A stretch of 37,187 nucleotides of DNA from an uncultured Pelagibacteraceae bacterium. GTDB taxonomy: Bacteria > Pseudomonadota > Alphaproteobacteria > Pelagibacterales > Pelagibacteraceae. The stretch's first letter is position 1. The number at the start of each line of letters is the position of its first letter. The stretch spans positions 1-37,187 of the forward strand of contig CABYPZ010000009.1 of NCBI GenBank assembly GCA_902521005.1. The letters are read 5' to 3'. Of this stretch, positions 7,463 through 16,941 are shown piece after piece. Both the position numbers and the translations under genes were made by a program. The notes under the pieces were generated by a model that did not search any database, was not told the origin of the DNA, and saw nothing but the letters and a program-made list of their open reading frames with translations.

Positions 7463-8920
7463 TTATCTACTTGCAAGAAGATAATAAGTTAATGATGAGA
7501 AAAATGCACCTATAATCCAAGAAAAAGATTGCAAAAATCTTAATTCGTAATTCCAAATAGTTGATGCAGCAAATATAAAACCAATCAATAAGGAATAAAT
7601 ACCTTTTAAATGCCAACCACCACTAAAATAATAAGCTCCTTCATTTTTTGTTGAAAAAAGATCTTTGTTTATTAAATTTTGATTTTTTATAAGATAATAG
7701 TCTGTCACAACAATCCCTGCTATTGGTCCAAAAAAAGCTCCAATTGTATCTATAAAAGAAATAATTCCAATTTGACTTAAAATCGGGCTCCAAAATATTG
7801 CAAATAAAGATCCTAAAGAAATAATTACAAATCCTGAGGATTTAAGTGTTAATTTATTAGGAAAAAAATTTATTAATGAATTTTGAGTGGGCACATAATT
7901 TGCAATAAGATTTGTAGACCCAGAAGCTACCAAAATAAATAATAAAGCAATAAAAGTTAAAAAAGTATTGTCAAACTTTCCAATTATATCTGTAGGATTT
8001 GTTAATAAACCTCCAACTGCTATCAATTTTTTATCAAAAATTACATCAGCTCCCAAAACTATAAGTATAGATAGAAAAGAAAAAATAATTAAATTTAAAA
8101 ATAAACTTAAGTTTCCTTTTTTTAATTCATTTTCATTTTTTACATATCTTGAAAAATCGCCAAAATTTACTAAGAGGATTGAAAAAAAAGTAAAAAAAGT
8201 TCCTGCTACTGTTATTAAGGCAATTATATTATCATTTGATAAAATACTTTCATTATGAAATAAATTTGTAAATGATCCTTGTATCTCAGAAAAATTTTCA
8301 GAAATCATGATTATCAAAAATAATATTAAGCCAAAGTAAACAAAATTTGTAGAAAAACTTATTATAGATTTAATTACATTTTGCCCATTGCTGAATAATA
8401 AATATTGAATCCATAATGATAATATTAATGATAACCAATCAATAAAATTTAATCCTAGAATAAAAATTAAAAAAAACTCGTGATTTAAAATAGAGCTATC
8501 GATGGAGAACAAACAAATTCTAATTAAATAACCAAAAGATTTTGATAAAAAATACGTTTGTACTCCAAACATAAATATTCCAACCAAACCTCTTAACAAG
8601 GAAACATACTTCGCTCCAAAAATTCCCATTGAAAGTCTAAGTAGAACAGGAAATGGAACACCGTGTCGTTGAGAAGGCTTTCCAATTAAATTTGAAAAAA
8701 AATAAACAAATATTGATCCTAATAAACAACCCAAAAAAACTACAAATATATTTAATTGATAAACTAAATACAAAGATGAAATTAATGAAAAACCGATTAT
8801 ACTTTGTATGCCAGATCCCCAAAAACAAAATAAATCTTTCCAATTCCAATTTTTATCATTTGGATTTACTGAAACAATTTCCCAGTTTGTGAGTTTAGAA
8901 TTGTCTTTCTGCTGAATCAC
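7463..8920 (-). CDS. NCS1 family permease (nucleobase/allantoin/hydantoin type)
   Basis: A 485-residue integral membrane protein with about 12 hydrophobic segments. The N-terminal NWEIVSVNPNDKNWNWKDLFCFWGSG region and the GKPSQRHGVPFPVLLRLSMGIFG loop are characteristic of the nucleobase:cation symporter-1 family, which imports cytosine, uracil, allantoin, hydantoins or thiamine precursors with Na+ or H+. The exact substrate is not readable. It lies between the TRAP genes (24 bases upstream) and the SDR gene (6 bases downstream), all on the minus strand, so it may belong to the same transcript. Confidence 0.88.
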   Translation of the reverse strand: MIQQKDNSKLTNWEIVSVNPNDKNWNWKDLFCFWGSGIQSIIGFSLISSLYLVYQLNIFVVFLGCLLGSIFVYFFSNLIGKPSQRHGVPFPVLLRLSMGIFGAKYVSLLRGLVGIFMFGVQTYFLSKSFGYLIRICLFSIDSSILNHEFFLIFILGLNFIDWLSLILSLWIQYLLFSNGQNVIKSIISFSTNFVYFGLILFLIIMISENFSEIQGSFTNLFHNESILSNDNIIALITVAGTFFTFFSILLVNFGDFSRYVKNENELKKGNLSLFLNLIIFSFLSILIVLGADVIFDKKLIAVGGLLTNPTDIIGKFDNTFLTFIALLFILVASGSTNLIANYVPTQNSLINFFPNKLTLKSSGFVIISLGSLFAIFWSPILSQIGIISFIDTIGAFFGPIAGIVVTDYYLIKNQNLINKDLFSTKNEGAYYFSGGWHLKGIYSLLIGFIFAASTIWNYELRFLQSFSWIIGAFFSSLTYYLLASR

Positions 8921-8944
8921 ATGATCATATTAAACAATTATGAT

Positions 8945-10279
8945 CTACTGTCCATATAAGACAGTTGGCAACCATAGTACAATTTTAGGGAAAATAATAA
9001 TTATGATTAATCCTATTACTTGTAAAACCATAAACTGCATCATTCCAAAATAAATATCCTTTAAATCCCATTCGGGTACTACACCCTTTAAAAAGTATGC
9101 TGATAATGCTACTGGTGGAGAGAGCCAGGCGGTTTGTAAATTTACAGCCACTAAAATTGCAAACCAAGTTAGATTAAAACCTAGAGCCTCAATTAAAGGT
9201 AAAATAATTGGAACTATTATCATTACTATAGGCACCCACTCTAGAGGCCATCCTAAAAGAAATATCATAACCATAACTATTGCTAGGATTAAATATTTAT
9301 TCATTTCAAGTGATAAAAGAAAATCTGTCAAAACCATTGGTGTTCCTAATCTTGCAAATACAGCTCCAAAGAAATTTGAAGCAGCAACTAATACCATTAT
9401 CAGTGCAGTAATTTCTAAAGTTTTTACAAGAGCATCTTGTAATTTAGGAAGTGTTAATTTTCTATATGCAAGTGCTAGAATTAATGATCCAGCTGCACCG
9501 CAACCAGCCGCTTCAGTAGGTGTGGCAAAACCAAATAGGATACTACCTAACGCAGCAAATACTAAAGCTGCGGGTGGAACAAGACCAATAAAAAATTCTA
9601 TCCACACATCTTTCATGCTAGCTGCTCGTAACTCAACTGGTAAAGGAGGTCCTAATTTTGGATTCATCATACATCTTATAGTAGTGTAAGCAGCGTAAAG
9701 GCACGCAAGTAATACGCCAGGTAAAATAGCAGCAGCAAACAAATCTGTAACTGGAATTTCCATTATAGGTCCCATGACTACTAGCATAATACTTGGAGGA
9801 ATTAAGATTCCTAAAGTACCACCAGCTGTAATAGTTCCTGCTGCAAGTCTCACATCATAATTTGACTTGTTCATTGATTTAGCTGCCATAATTCCTAAAA
9901 TAGTGACTGACGCACCTACTATTCCTGTTGCTGCTGCAAAAATTACAGAAACAAAAAGAACAGCATAATATAAAGAACCTCTAACTTTTGCTAACATAAG
10001 TTGGAAAGCAGAAAATAGTCTTTCCATTAAACCAGCTTGCTCCATCATAATCCCCATAAACACAAAAAGCGGTACGGCGGCGAGAGTTTGTTCTGTCATG
10101 ACCATTGAAAATTGCAAGGTCATTAAATAAAATACTAATTTTCCAAATCCTAAATAACCAAATACAAATCCTAAAAAAATTAATGTAAATGATATTGGAA
10201 AACCAATAAAAATTGCAAATAGCATTACTCCAACAAGTATGAAGCCTAAAATAGCTGGATCAATTAAATGTGAAATCAT
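8945..10279 (-). CDS. dctM: TRAP transporter large permease (DctM)
   Basis: The 12-helix ion-coupled translocation subunit of a tripartite ATP-independent periplasmic transporter; 444 residues, normal for DctM. Recognisable parts are the N-terminal FIGFPISFTLIFLG, the GTLGILIPPSIMLVVMG motif and the ATPTEAAG-type segment (FATPTEAAGCGAAG). It overlaps the small permease gene by 4 bases and is the last of three TRAP genes, in binding protein, small, large order. The substrate is set by the DctP subunit. Confidence 0.95.
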   Translation of the reverse strand: MISHLIDPAILGFILVGVMLFAIFIGFPISFTLIFLGFVFGYLGFGKLVFYLMTLQFSMVMTEQTLAAVPLFVFMGIMMEQAGLMERLFSAFQLMLAKVRGSLYYAVLFVSVIFAAATGIVGASVTILGIMAAKSMNKSNYDVRLAAGTITAGGTLGILIPPSIMLVVMGPIMEIPVTDLFAAAILPGVLLACLYAAYTTIRCMMNPKLGPPLPVELRAASMKDVWIEFFIGLVPPAALVFAALGSILFGFATPTEAAGCGAAGSLILALAYRKLTLPKLQDALVKTLEITALIMVLVAASNFFGAVFARLGTPMVLTDFLLSLEMNKYLILAIVMVMIFLLGWPLEWVPIVMIIVPIILPLIEALGFNLTWFAILVAVNLQTAWLSPPVALSAYFLKGVVPEWDLKDIYFGMMQFMVLQVIGLIIIIIFPKIVLWLPTVLYGQ

Positions 10280-10887
10280 TCAGCTCCTGGCCATTTACCT
10301 TTGGTAGCTGCGTAATAACTTTTCAATAATTCTGAAACACCTTGTATAAGTAAAAAAATTATACCTACCCATAAACAGCTTTTGATTGGCCACATATATG
10401 GCATCCAGGTTGTATCCATTCCTCTTTCACTTCGCATTATAGACTCTTGGACAAATCCAGTTGTCATATAAAAGAATACTAATAATCCAGGAAAGTAAAA
10501 AAGTAGATATAACCAAAAATCTACTCTTCCTTGAGTCTTTACCTTAAAATTTCTATATAAAAAATCTGCTCTGATATGAACTCCTTTAGACAGAGCGTAA
10601 GCTGCACCTAACATGAATAGAGCTCCATAGAAAAATCTACTCATATCGTATGCCCAAATTGTAGGTGATAAAAATAATTTTCTTGCTAACACCTCATAAA
10701 CCATTCCTATAATTAAAGGTATGGTTATCCAGCAAACTATGTTTCCTATAACTTTACTAAACTTATCGATATTAACTATTGTTTTTGCCATCCATTTAGG
10801 CATGTCATCAGGCATTTTGCCTGAACCACCTCTTCTTTCAGCAATCATTTCATCTGAGATATCTAGTTTTGATGGTTTTGATGTCAT
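10276..10887 (-). CDS. dctQ: TRAP transporter small permease (DctQ)
   Basis: The four-helix small membrane subunit that pairs with DctM. At 203 residues it is a little long because of about 45 hydrophilic residues before the first helix. The WITIPLIIGMVYEVLARKLF and KSCLWVGIIFLLIQGVSELLKS segments and the ADFLYRNF loop fit the family. It starts downstream of a terminator-like hairpin that separates it from dctP, and overlaps dctM by 4 bases. Confidence 0.9.
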   Translation of the reverse strand: MTSKPSKLDISDEMIAERRGGSGKMPDDMPKWMAKTIVNIDKFSKVIGNIVCWITIPLIIGMVYEVLARKLFLSPTIWAYDMSRFFYGALFMLGAAYALSKGVHIRADFLYRNFKVKTQGRVDFWLYLLFYFPGLLVFFYMTTGFVQESIMRSERGMDTTWMPYMWPIKSCLWVGIIFLLIQGVSELLKSYYAATKGKWPGAE

Positions 10888-10898
10888 AATTTGTTGAT

Positions 10899-10927
10899 AA
10901 AAAAAGCGGGCTGTTAAAGCCCGCTTT
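10899..10927 (-). terminator. Intrinsic terminator-like hairpin between dctP and dctQ
   Basis: A perfect 10-bp stem AAAGCGGGCT / AGCCCGCTTT with a 5-base loop (10903-10927). Read in the direction of the TRAP operon it is followed by a run of T's: seven in a row counting those in the stem (10899-10905). It is far more GC-rich than its surroundings. It lies after the dctP stop and before dctQ, so it probably causes partial termination or protects the dctP 3' end, giving more binding protein than permease. Confidence 0.8.
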
Positions 10928-10942
10928 ATATACTTTATTTGT

Positions 10943-12037
10943 TTACTTCAAAGTTGCTGCGTGCGCCATTCCAAGCTGCGCATTAGACATTTGTGCACCT
11001 GCCCAGAAAGGAACTGCTGTATCAGCAAATTTCTTTTGAGAGTCCCAAACTTTTTTGAAAAATGCATTTTTATTAGCATTTTTGTTTAAAGTAGCATTAG
11101 CTGCTGCCATATACTCTACAAAGTAATCTTTTGGAGTATCATGAAGTTGAACACCATGTTTTGTAGTTAGTTCATGTAATGCTTCACCGTTAACAAGAAT
11201 TCTTCTTGCTAATGATTTCATTAAAGATGCATCAGCTGCAACTTTAATTGAGTTTTTCTCATGATCTGAGAACTTCTCATAAGTTGTTCCTGTAATATAA
11301 AAGTCAGCATTTACCACTACTTGGTGAAGACCTTGTAAGTAGTAATGTTTTAAAACTTTTTGGAAACCAAATACCATGTCTGGTTTTGGACAACACCATT
11401 CTGCAGCATCAATTGTACCTGCTTCAAGAGCTGGAAGAATATCTCCACCTCCCATAGCTACTGATGCAATTCCGATATCTTTGTAAGTTTGTCCTGGAAT
11501 TCCTGGAGGAGTTCTGAATTTTAATTTTCTGAAATCATCCATATTTTTAATTGGCTCTGGAAACCATCCTAAAGCTTCTGGTCCAACTGGTTGAAGCATA
11601 AAGCCTTTAATGTTTCTGTTCATTTCTTTCCAAAGTTGATCATATAATTGCTCTCCACCACCTGATAAAAACCAAGATAAGAACGCAATATTATCAATAC
11701 CAACACCAGCACCTGCTACCGGAGAACCGAATAACATTGCAGCTGGGTGTTCACCTGACCAATAGTGTGTCCAAGCAAATCCACAATCAATTAAACCTTT
11801 GTCAACAGCATCTAGAGTTTCTTTTACTCCAACAACTGTTCCAGCAGGCATAATCTCAAACTTCAATGAACCTTGTGTAAGTTTAGTAACTGTATCTGTA
11901 AAATCCTTAAGCATGACAACTTCATCACCCTTAGCATTTAACACAGTCTGACATTTTAGAGTTTTTGCAGCATGAGCATTAGATACGAAACCTAATAATA
12001 AAGTCACTGCAAATAACATTGAAATGATTTTTTTCAT
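10943..12037 (-). CDS. dctP: TRAP transporter substrate-binding protein (DctP/TakP-like)
   Basis: Periplasmic solute receptor, 364 residues, with a 23-residue signal peptide ending AHA. The conserved ligand-anchoring Arg is R175 in KLKFRTPPG, followed by GGGDILPALEAGTIDAAEW, which resembles the 2-oxoacid-binding TakP branch, where an EW/CP pair contacts the ligand. The likely ligand is a small organic acid (2-oxo acid, hydroxy acid or possibly a sulfonate); this is inference. A good ribosome site, AGAGGG, is 9 bases upstream of the ATG. It is transcribed divergently from the GMC oxidoreductase across 136 bases. Confidence 0.92.
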   Translation of the reverse strand: MKKIISMLFAVTLLLGFVSNAHAAKTLKCQTVLNAKGDEVVMLKDFTDTVTKLTQGSLKFEIMPAGTVVGVKETLDAVDKGLIDCGFAWTHYWSGEHPAAMLFGSPVAGAGVGIDNIAFLSWFLSGGGEQLYDQLWKEMNRNIKGFMLQPVGPEALGWFPEPIKNMDDFRKLKFRTPPGIPGQTYKDIGIASVAMGGGDILPALEAGTIDAAEWCCPKPDMVFGFQKVLKHYYLQGLHQVVVNADFYITGTTYEKFSDHEKNSIKVAADASLMKSLARRILVNGEALHELTTKHGVQLHDTPKDYFVEYMAAANATLNKNANKNAFFKKVWDSQKKFADTAVPFWAGAQMSNAQLGMAHAATLK

Positions 12038-12173
12038 TTATTTTCCCTCTGTTAGTTAAATTTAAGTTCAATATCCTCTCAAAAAAACCATCTAGTTACA
12101 AGTGACAATTATGGGAATTTATTTAAAAAAACCTTTAATTAGCTTATTAAATTAAAATAAATTATAAAAAGCT

Positions 12174-13793
12174 ATGGATAGTTTTGATTATATAATAATT
12201 GGAGCAGGATCAGCGGGATGTGTATTAGCTAATAGACTTTCTGCAAATCCTAATAATAAAGTTTTATTGTTAGAGGCTGGAGGGAAAGATACTTATCCCT
12301 GGATACATATTCCAGTTGGATATTATAAGACGATGCATAATCCTAAAGTAGATTGGTGTTTTCATACTGAAAAAGATGAAACGATGAATAATCGTTCTAT
12401 TAGATATCCTAGGGGTAAAACACTGGGAGGCAGCTCATCTATCAATGGCCTCCTTTGGATAAGAGGACAAAGCAATGATTATGATAATTGGAGACAGCAA
12501 GGAAATAAAGGTTGGGGCTGGGATGATGTGTTACCTTATTTTATTAAATCTGAAAATAACGAGCTAGGTAAAGGGAAATTTCATAGTGATAGTGGACCGA
12601 TTATGGTTGCAAATAAAAAGATCAAATTAAAAATGTTAGATGAATTTATTAATGCAGCTGAGGAAAAAGGTATCCCTAAATCAGAGGATTTTAATACAGG
12701 AGATAATTTTGGAGTTGGATTTTATCAATTTACCACAAGTCATAGTCATTTTGGTTTAAAGTTAAGGTACAGCGCTGCAAAAGGATATCTCAATCCAGTT
12801 AAATCAAGAAGTAATTTAAAAATTATTACTAATGCTCATGTCCAAAAAATAAATTTTGAAAATAAAAAAGTAATTAGTGTTTCATATATTCACAATGATA
12901 AATTAATTGAAACAAAATCAAACAAAGAAACTATTCTTTCTGCTGGTTCTATTGGATCACCACATATTTTACAAGTATCAGGTATTGGGGAAAGCAAAAA
13001 ACTTAAAGAATTTAATATTAATATAATTAATGAATTAAAAGGTGTGGGTAAAAATTTACAAGATCATCTAATGTTTAGACCTGTTTATAAAGTTAAAAAT
13101 CTCAAATCATTAAATGGAAAAATTAATAGTTTATTTGGAAATTTTTTAATTGGTCTTGAATATATATTTAATCAAAGTGGACCTATGACAATGGGTGCAA
13201 GTCAAGTATGTGGTTTTGCAAAAAGTGATAGTTCTAGGGAAACTCCCAATTTACAATTTCATGTACAACCAATTAGCACAGATATATTAGGTGCAACTAA
13301 ATTACATGACTTTGATGGTATCACACCTACAGTAGCTAATATTAGACCAACTAGTAGAGGGGAAATAAATATAGTTAGTAATGACATGAAGGACAATCCC
13401 AAAATTAAAATGAATTATCTTTCAACTGAAGATGATAGATATGTAGCAGCTCAAGGATTAAAACTAATAAGAAAAATAATGTTAGAAACTAAGACATTTA
13501 AAAAATACGAGCCTGAAGAATATAGACCTGGTATTCATATAAAAGAGGATGAGGAATTAGTTAAAGCTGGAAGTAATTATACCCAAACTATATTTCACCC
13601 AGTAGGAACTTGTAAAATGGGTCACGATGAAAATGCTGTAGTAGATGATCGACTCAAAGTTCATGGAATTGAAAATTTAAGAGTCGTCGATGCTTCTATC
13701 ATGCCAAATATCACGTCTGGTAATACTAATGCACCAACTATAATGATTGCAGAAAAAGCCTCAGACATGATATTAGAAGATAGAAGTAAATGA
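12174..13793 (+). CDS. GMC family oxidoreductase (choline dehydrogenase-like)
   Basis: FAD-dependent alcohol oxidoreductase of 539 residues. The N-terminal dinucleotide motif GAGSAG is at 10-15, LLEAGG follows, the GMC signature is RYPRGKTLGGSSSINGLLWI, and the C-terminal catalytic region has FHPVGTCKMG and NTNAPTIMIAEKASDMI. It resembles BetA, but the family also includes many other alcohol dehydrogenases, and no betaine gene is nearby. It begins a plus-strand run of overlapping genes and diverges from the TRAP operon, so its substrate may be what TRAP imports (inference). Confidence 0.9.
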   Translation: MDSFDYIIIGAGSAGCVLANRLSANPNNKVLLLEAGGKDTYPWIHIPVGYYKTMHNPKVDWCFHTEKDETMNNRSIRYPRGKTLGGSSSINGLLWIRGQSNDYDNWRQQGNKGWGWDDVLPYFIKSENNELGKGKFHSDSGPIMVANKKIKLKMLDEFINAAEEKGIPKSEDFNTGDNFGVGFYQFTTSHSHFGLKLRYSAAKGYLNPVKSRSNLKIITNAHVQKINFENKKVISVSYIHNDKLIETKSNKETILSAGSIGSPHILQVSGIGESKKLKEFNINIINELKGVGKNLQDHLMFRPVYKVKNLKSLNGKINSLFGNFLIGLEYIFNQSGPMTMGASQVCGFAKSDSSRETPNLQFHVQPISTDILGATKLHDFDGITPTVANIRPTSRGEINIVSNDMKDNPKIKMNYLSTEDDRYVAAQGLKLIRKIMLETKTFKKYEPEEYRPGIHIKEDEELVKAGSNYTQTIFHPVGTCKMGHDENAVVDDRLKVHGIENLRVVDASIMPNITSGNTNAPTIMIAEKASDMILEDRSK

Positions 13794-14365
13794 ATGAACA
13801 AATATTAATCTTTTCTCAAATAGTTTTAATCGACTTAATTTTAGCTGGCGACAATGCAATAATCATTGGAATGGTCGCATCCCAATTTCCACCAGATAAG
13901 AGAAAAAAAATAATTTTTTGGGGTATAGGTGGTGCAATAATATTAAGAATTATTTTAACTTTGTTGACTGCTTATCTTCTACAAATAAGTGGTCTTAGAT
14001 TAATTGGTGGATTGCTTTTATTATATATTTGTTACAAGTTATATAAAGACGTTATAAAAAAATCTGTATCTGAGGATGAAAATATAAAAATAAATAATTC
14101 AAGTTTTTTTAAAGCTATCACAACAGTTCTAATAGCAGATTTTACAATGAGTTTAGATAATGTTTTGGGTGTAGCTGGTGCAGCAAAAGATCATTATGGA
14201 TTACTTGTATTTGGCTTAGTATTATCAATTGTTTTAATGGCTACAGCAGCTACTTTAATATCTGGCTGGATTAAAAAATATTCTTGGATAGGATGGTTGG
14301 GTTTATTAGCTATACTAGCAGTTGCTATAGATTTGATCTATACTGATTTAAAGCTATTCTTATAA
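13790..14365 (+). CDS. TerC/YjbE family integral membrane protein
   Basis: A 191-residue membrane protein with about six helices. The paired acidic motifs DLILAGDNAIIIG near the N-terminus and DFTMSLDNVLGVAG in the second half mark the TerC family, of the YjbE-like type. Family members are linked to metal (often manganese) export and sometimes to maturation of secreted proteins. No manganese riboswitch is seen. It overlaps the GMC gene stop by 4 bases (ATGA) and ends one base before the next gene, so it is surely co-transcribed. Confidence 0.9.
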   Translation: MNEQILIFSQIVLIDLILAGDNAIIIGMVASQFPPDKRKKIIFWGIGGAIILRIILTLLTAYLLQISGLRLIGGLLLLYICYKLYKDVIKKSVSEDENIKINNSSFFKAITTVLIADFTMSLDNVLGVAGAAKDHYGLLVFGLVLSIVLMATAATLISGWIKKYSWIGWLGLLAILAVAIDLIYTDLKLFL

Positions 14366-14366
14366 G

Positions 14367-15134
14367 ATGTATTTAAAAAAATATAATTTAAAAAATAAAT
14401 ATGCATTGATTACTGGTGCAGGCAAAGGTTTAGGAAGAGCCTGTGCAATTGGATTAGCTGAGGCAGGAGCAAACCTTATAATTTTAAGTAGAACTGAAAA
14501 AGATTTGAAACAAGTTTCACAGATAGCTAAACGATTTAAAGTAAAGTGTAAATATTATGTCTGTGATGTAACAAAATATTCAGAAATAAAATCAGTCATT
14601 AATGCGCAAAAAAGGATTGATATCGTTGTAAATAATGCTGGTACTAACATTCCAGAACATTTTACAAAGGTCAAAAGAAAAGACATGGAATATTTAGTAA
14701 AAGTAAATACTGAAGCAACATTTAATATTGCTCAAATGGGTGCTCTTAAAATGATAAAGCAAAATAATAGAAAAAAAATAGGTGGTGCTATTATCAACAT
14801 GTCATCTCAAATGGGTCATGTTGGCGGACCAATTAGAAGTGTCTATAATATGACTAAATTTGGTTTGGAAGGATTGACAAAAGGTATGTCAATTGATTTA
14901 GCAAAATATAATATAAGAGTTAATACTGTATGTCCTACCTTTGTAGTAACTCCAATGACTAAAAAATTTTTAAAAAGTAAAAAATTTAAGAGAGAAGTAT
15001 TGGGAAATATTCCACTAGGAAGATTTGCCGAACTTTCAGATATTGCAAGTGCAGTCGTTTTTTTAGCTTCGGATCAAGCTTCAATGATTACTGGAACCTC
15101 TTTATTAGTAGATGGTGGATGGACAGCAAGGTAA
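14367..15134 (+). CDS. SDR family oxidoreductase
   Basis: Classical short-chain dehydrogenase, 255 residues, cytoplasmic. It has TGAGKGLG at the nucleotide-binding site, VVNNAGTN, the catalytic Ser in NMSSQMG and the Tyr/Lys in YNMTKFG, and ends LLVDGGWTAR. It is similar in layout to gluconate 5-dehydrogenase-like and 3-oxoacyl reductase-like SDRs; the true substrate is unknown. Together with the GMC oxidoreductase and the downstream hydratase-family enzyme it would make a small catabolic route. Its last 16 bases overlap the M23 peptidase gene. Confidence 0.88.
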   Translation: MYLKKYNLKNKYALITGAGKGLGRACAIGLAEAGANLIILSRTEKDLKQVSQIAKRFKVKCKYYVCDVTKYSEIKSVINAQKRIDIVVNNAGTNIPEHFTKVKRKDMEYLVKVNTEATFNIAQMGALKMIKQNNRKKIGGAIINMSSQMGHVGGPIRSVYNMTKFGLEGLTKGMSIDLAKYNIRVNTVCPTFVVTPMTKKFLKSKKFKREVLGNIPLGRFAELSDIASAVVFLASDQASMITGTSLLVDGGWTAR

Positions 15135-15925
15135 TTAAGTATTTAATTATATTTTTATTTATATCTTTTAAAGCTTACGCTTTAGAATTTAATGGTAAAT
15201 TTATTCAAGGACATTTTATCTTAGGTAAAACTGAACCAAACTCAAAAGTAATAATTGATAAAAAACAAATAAAAGTTTCTAAAGATGGATTTTTTGCATT
15301 TGGAATAGGAAAAGATAGAAAATATGATGTTGTAATTAAAGTCATTAAAGATGGTGAAACAAAAAAAGTTATTAAAAAAGTCCAAAAAAGAAAATATAAT
15401 ATTCAAAGAATTGATGGTCTTGAGGAAAAGAAAGTAACTCCACCAGAAGAAGTTTATGAAAGAATTAAAAAAGAGAATATATTGATAGCAAAAGCTAGAG
15501 AAATTAATTCAGATTTAGATTTTTTTAAGAATAAGTTTATTTTACCAGTTGATGATGCAATAATTACTGGAGTATACGGTAGTCAAAGAATACTTAATGG
15601 TAAACCACGATGGCCACACTACGGTATAGATTTTGCTCAAAAATTAGGCACACCAATAAAAGCTATGGCTGATGGTGTGGTGACTATGGCTGAAGAAGAT
15701 TTATATTTTACTGGTGCAACTCTCATATTTGATCACGGTCATGGTATATCCACACTATATATGCACCTAGATAAAATATTTGTTGAATTAGGAGATATAG
15801 TAAAACAAGGAGAAATAATAGGAACCGTAGGTTCAAGTGGAAGGTCGACTGGACCCCATTTAGATGTTAGACTAAACTGGTTTGGAACTAGATTAGATCC
15901 TGCTACAGTATTAAATATTAAATGA
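15119..15925 (+). CDS. M23 family metallopeptidase (exported)
   Basis: Putative murein hydrolase of the LytM/peptidase M23 fold, 268 residues. A signal peptide covers about the first 22 residues (YLIIFLFISFKAYA). A beta-rich N-terminal part is followed by the catalytic domain with HYGIDFA (first zinc ligands), LYMHLDK, and GPHLDVRLNWFGTRLDP near the C-terminus. The final motif reads H-L-D where many M23 enzymes have H-x-H; I recall this form in proteobacterial members, but it could also affect zinc binding. It overlaps the upstream SDR by 16 bases and the next gene by 4. Confidence 0.9.
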   Translation: MDSKVIKYLIIFLFISFKAYALEFNGKFIQGHFILGKTEPNSKVIIDKKQIKVSKDGFFAFGIGKDRKYDVVIKVIKDGETKKVIKKVQKRKYNIQRIDGLEEKKVTPPEEVYERIKKENILIAKAREINSDLDFFKNKFILPVDDAIITGVYGSQRILNGKPRWPHYGIDFAQKLGTPIKAMADGVVTMAEEDLYFTGATLIFDHGHGISTLYMHLDKIFVELGDIVKQGEIIGTVGSSGRSTGPHLDVRLNWFGTRLDPATVLNIK

Positions 15926-16701
15926 TGAAAAAAACAGAAATTGACAAACTATCAGATAAATTAGTTAAGGCTTTTTTAAGGAATAAAATAATTGCGCCTT
16001 TACCATTAAAATATACAAAAAAAATTAAAAATGCTCAAAAGTTTAGAAAACTATGTGAGAGTAAAGTAAACAAACAAGTTGTAGGGTTTAAAGCAGCAGG
16101 AACAGCATTTGCTGTAATGAAGAAATTAAAAGAAAAAGAACCCTTTTATGCATCTGTTTATAAACAAAACCTTTTGAAATCTGGAAAAAAAGTAAAAATT
16201 AATAAATCTACCTTAGGTATAGAGCTTGAGGTTTGTTATATAATTAAAAAGAACTTTTTTGATGTTAAAGGTAAATTATCATCAAAAAATATTTCAAAAT
16301 TTATATCTTATATGGCTCCTTGTATTGAAATTGTTGGATATAGACAGAGGAAAAAAGGTATTACATCATTTGGTGACTTATGCAGTGATTTTGGTGCAAA
16401 TGTGAAGTTTCTTGTCGGTGCAAAGAAAAAATATAAAAAAATAAATATTGGTAATTTAAAAACAAATATATCAAACAAAAAAGCTGAACAAAGTATTAAT
16501 GGAAATACAAATACAGTTTTTGTTAACCCTTTAAATTCATTGCTGTTTGTGCTTAAGAAATTAAAAAAAGATAAAATCTATTTAAATAAAGATTTTTATG
16601 TTTTTACTGGTTCTACAGTTGGAGTTGTTCCAATTACAAGCAAAGGTTTATATGTTGGAAAAATTAATAAACTTGGAACAGTGAAAACAATTATTCGATA
16701 A
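15922..16701 (+). CDS. 2-keto-4-pentenoate hydratase family protein
   Basis: A 259-residue protein of the fumarylacetoacetate hydrolase superfamily, closest to 2-oxopent-4-enoate hydratase/oxalocrotonate decarboxylase (MhpD-like). The acidic metal-binding pattern is visible as GIELEVCYII in the middle and CIEIVGYR further on, and the end FTGSTVGVVPIT is typical. The reaction would be hydration or decarboxylation of a 2-oxo acid in the cytoplasm. It starts in an ATGATG overlapping the M23 stop, so the true start could be either ATG (15922 or 15925). Confidence 0.8.
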   Translation: MMKKTEIDKLSDKLVKAFLRNKIIAPLPLKYTKKIKNAQKFRKLCESKVNKQVVGFKAAGTAFAVMKKLKEKEPFYASVYKQNLLKSGKKVKINKSTLGIELEVCYIIKKNFFDVKGKLSSKNISKFISYMAPCIEIVGYRQRKKGITSFGDLCSDFGANVKFLVGAKKKYKKINIGNLKTNISNKKAEQSINGNTNTVFVNPLNSLLFVLKKLKKDKIYLNKDFYVFTGSTVGVVPITSKGLYVGKINKLGTVKTIIR

Positions 16702-16718
16702 TAAAAAATTATATATCA

Positions 16719-16919
16719 ATGAAAAGTAATATAAAATTTATTTTGTTTATAATTGTTGCATCTTTAATGCTTTATTTGTCACAAGTAAGTTATAAAGATT
16801 TTAGTTTAAATAAGTCAATCTCTGCATGTGTTATCGCTCAAATGAAAAAAAATAATCAGCTATCATCAGATCTTGCAAAAGATTATTGTGAAAAAGAAAT
16901 CAAAAAAAAAAATAAATAA
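16719..16919 (+). CDS. Small single-pass membrane or exported protein, 66 residues
   Basis: Unknown function. An N-terminal hydrophobic segment (residues 5-20) anchors or exports a short Lys-rich domain containing two cysteines (SACVIAQ and DYCEKE), which would lie in the periplasm and could pair. It follows the hydratase gene by 17 bases on the same strand and precedes the methyltransferase gene by 22 bases. No family is recognised; composition and position support a real gene. Confidence 0.65.
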   Translation: MKSNIKFILFIIVASLMLYLSQVSYKDFSLNKSISACVIAQMKKNNQLSSDLAKDYCEKEIKKKNK

Positions 16920-16941
16920 TTTATTTTAATAATTATGAATT

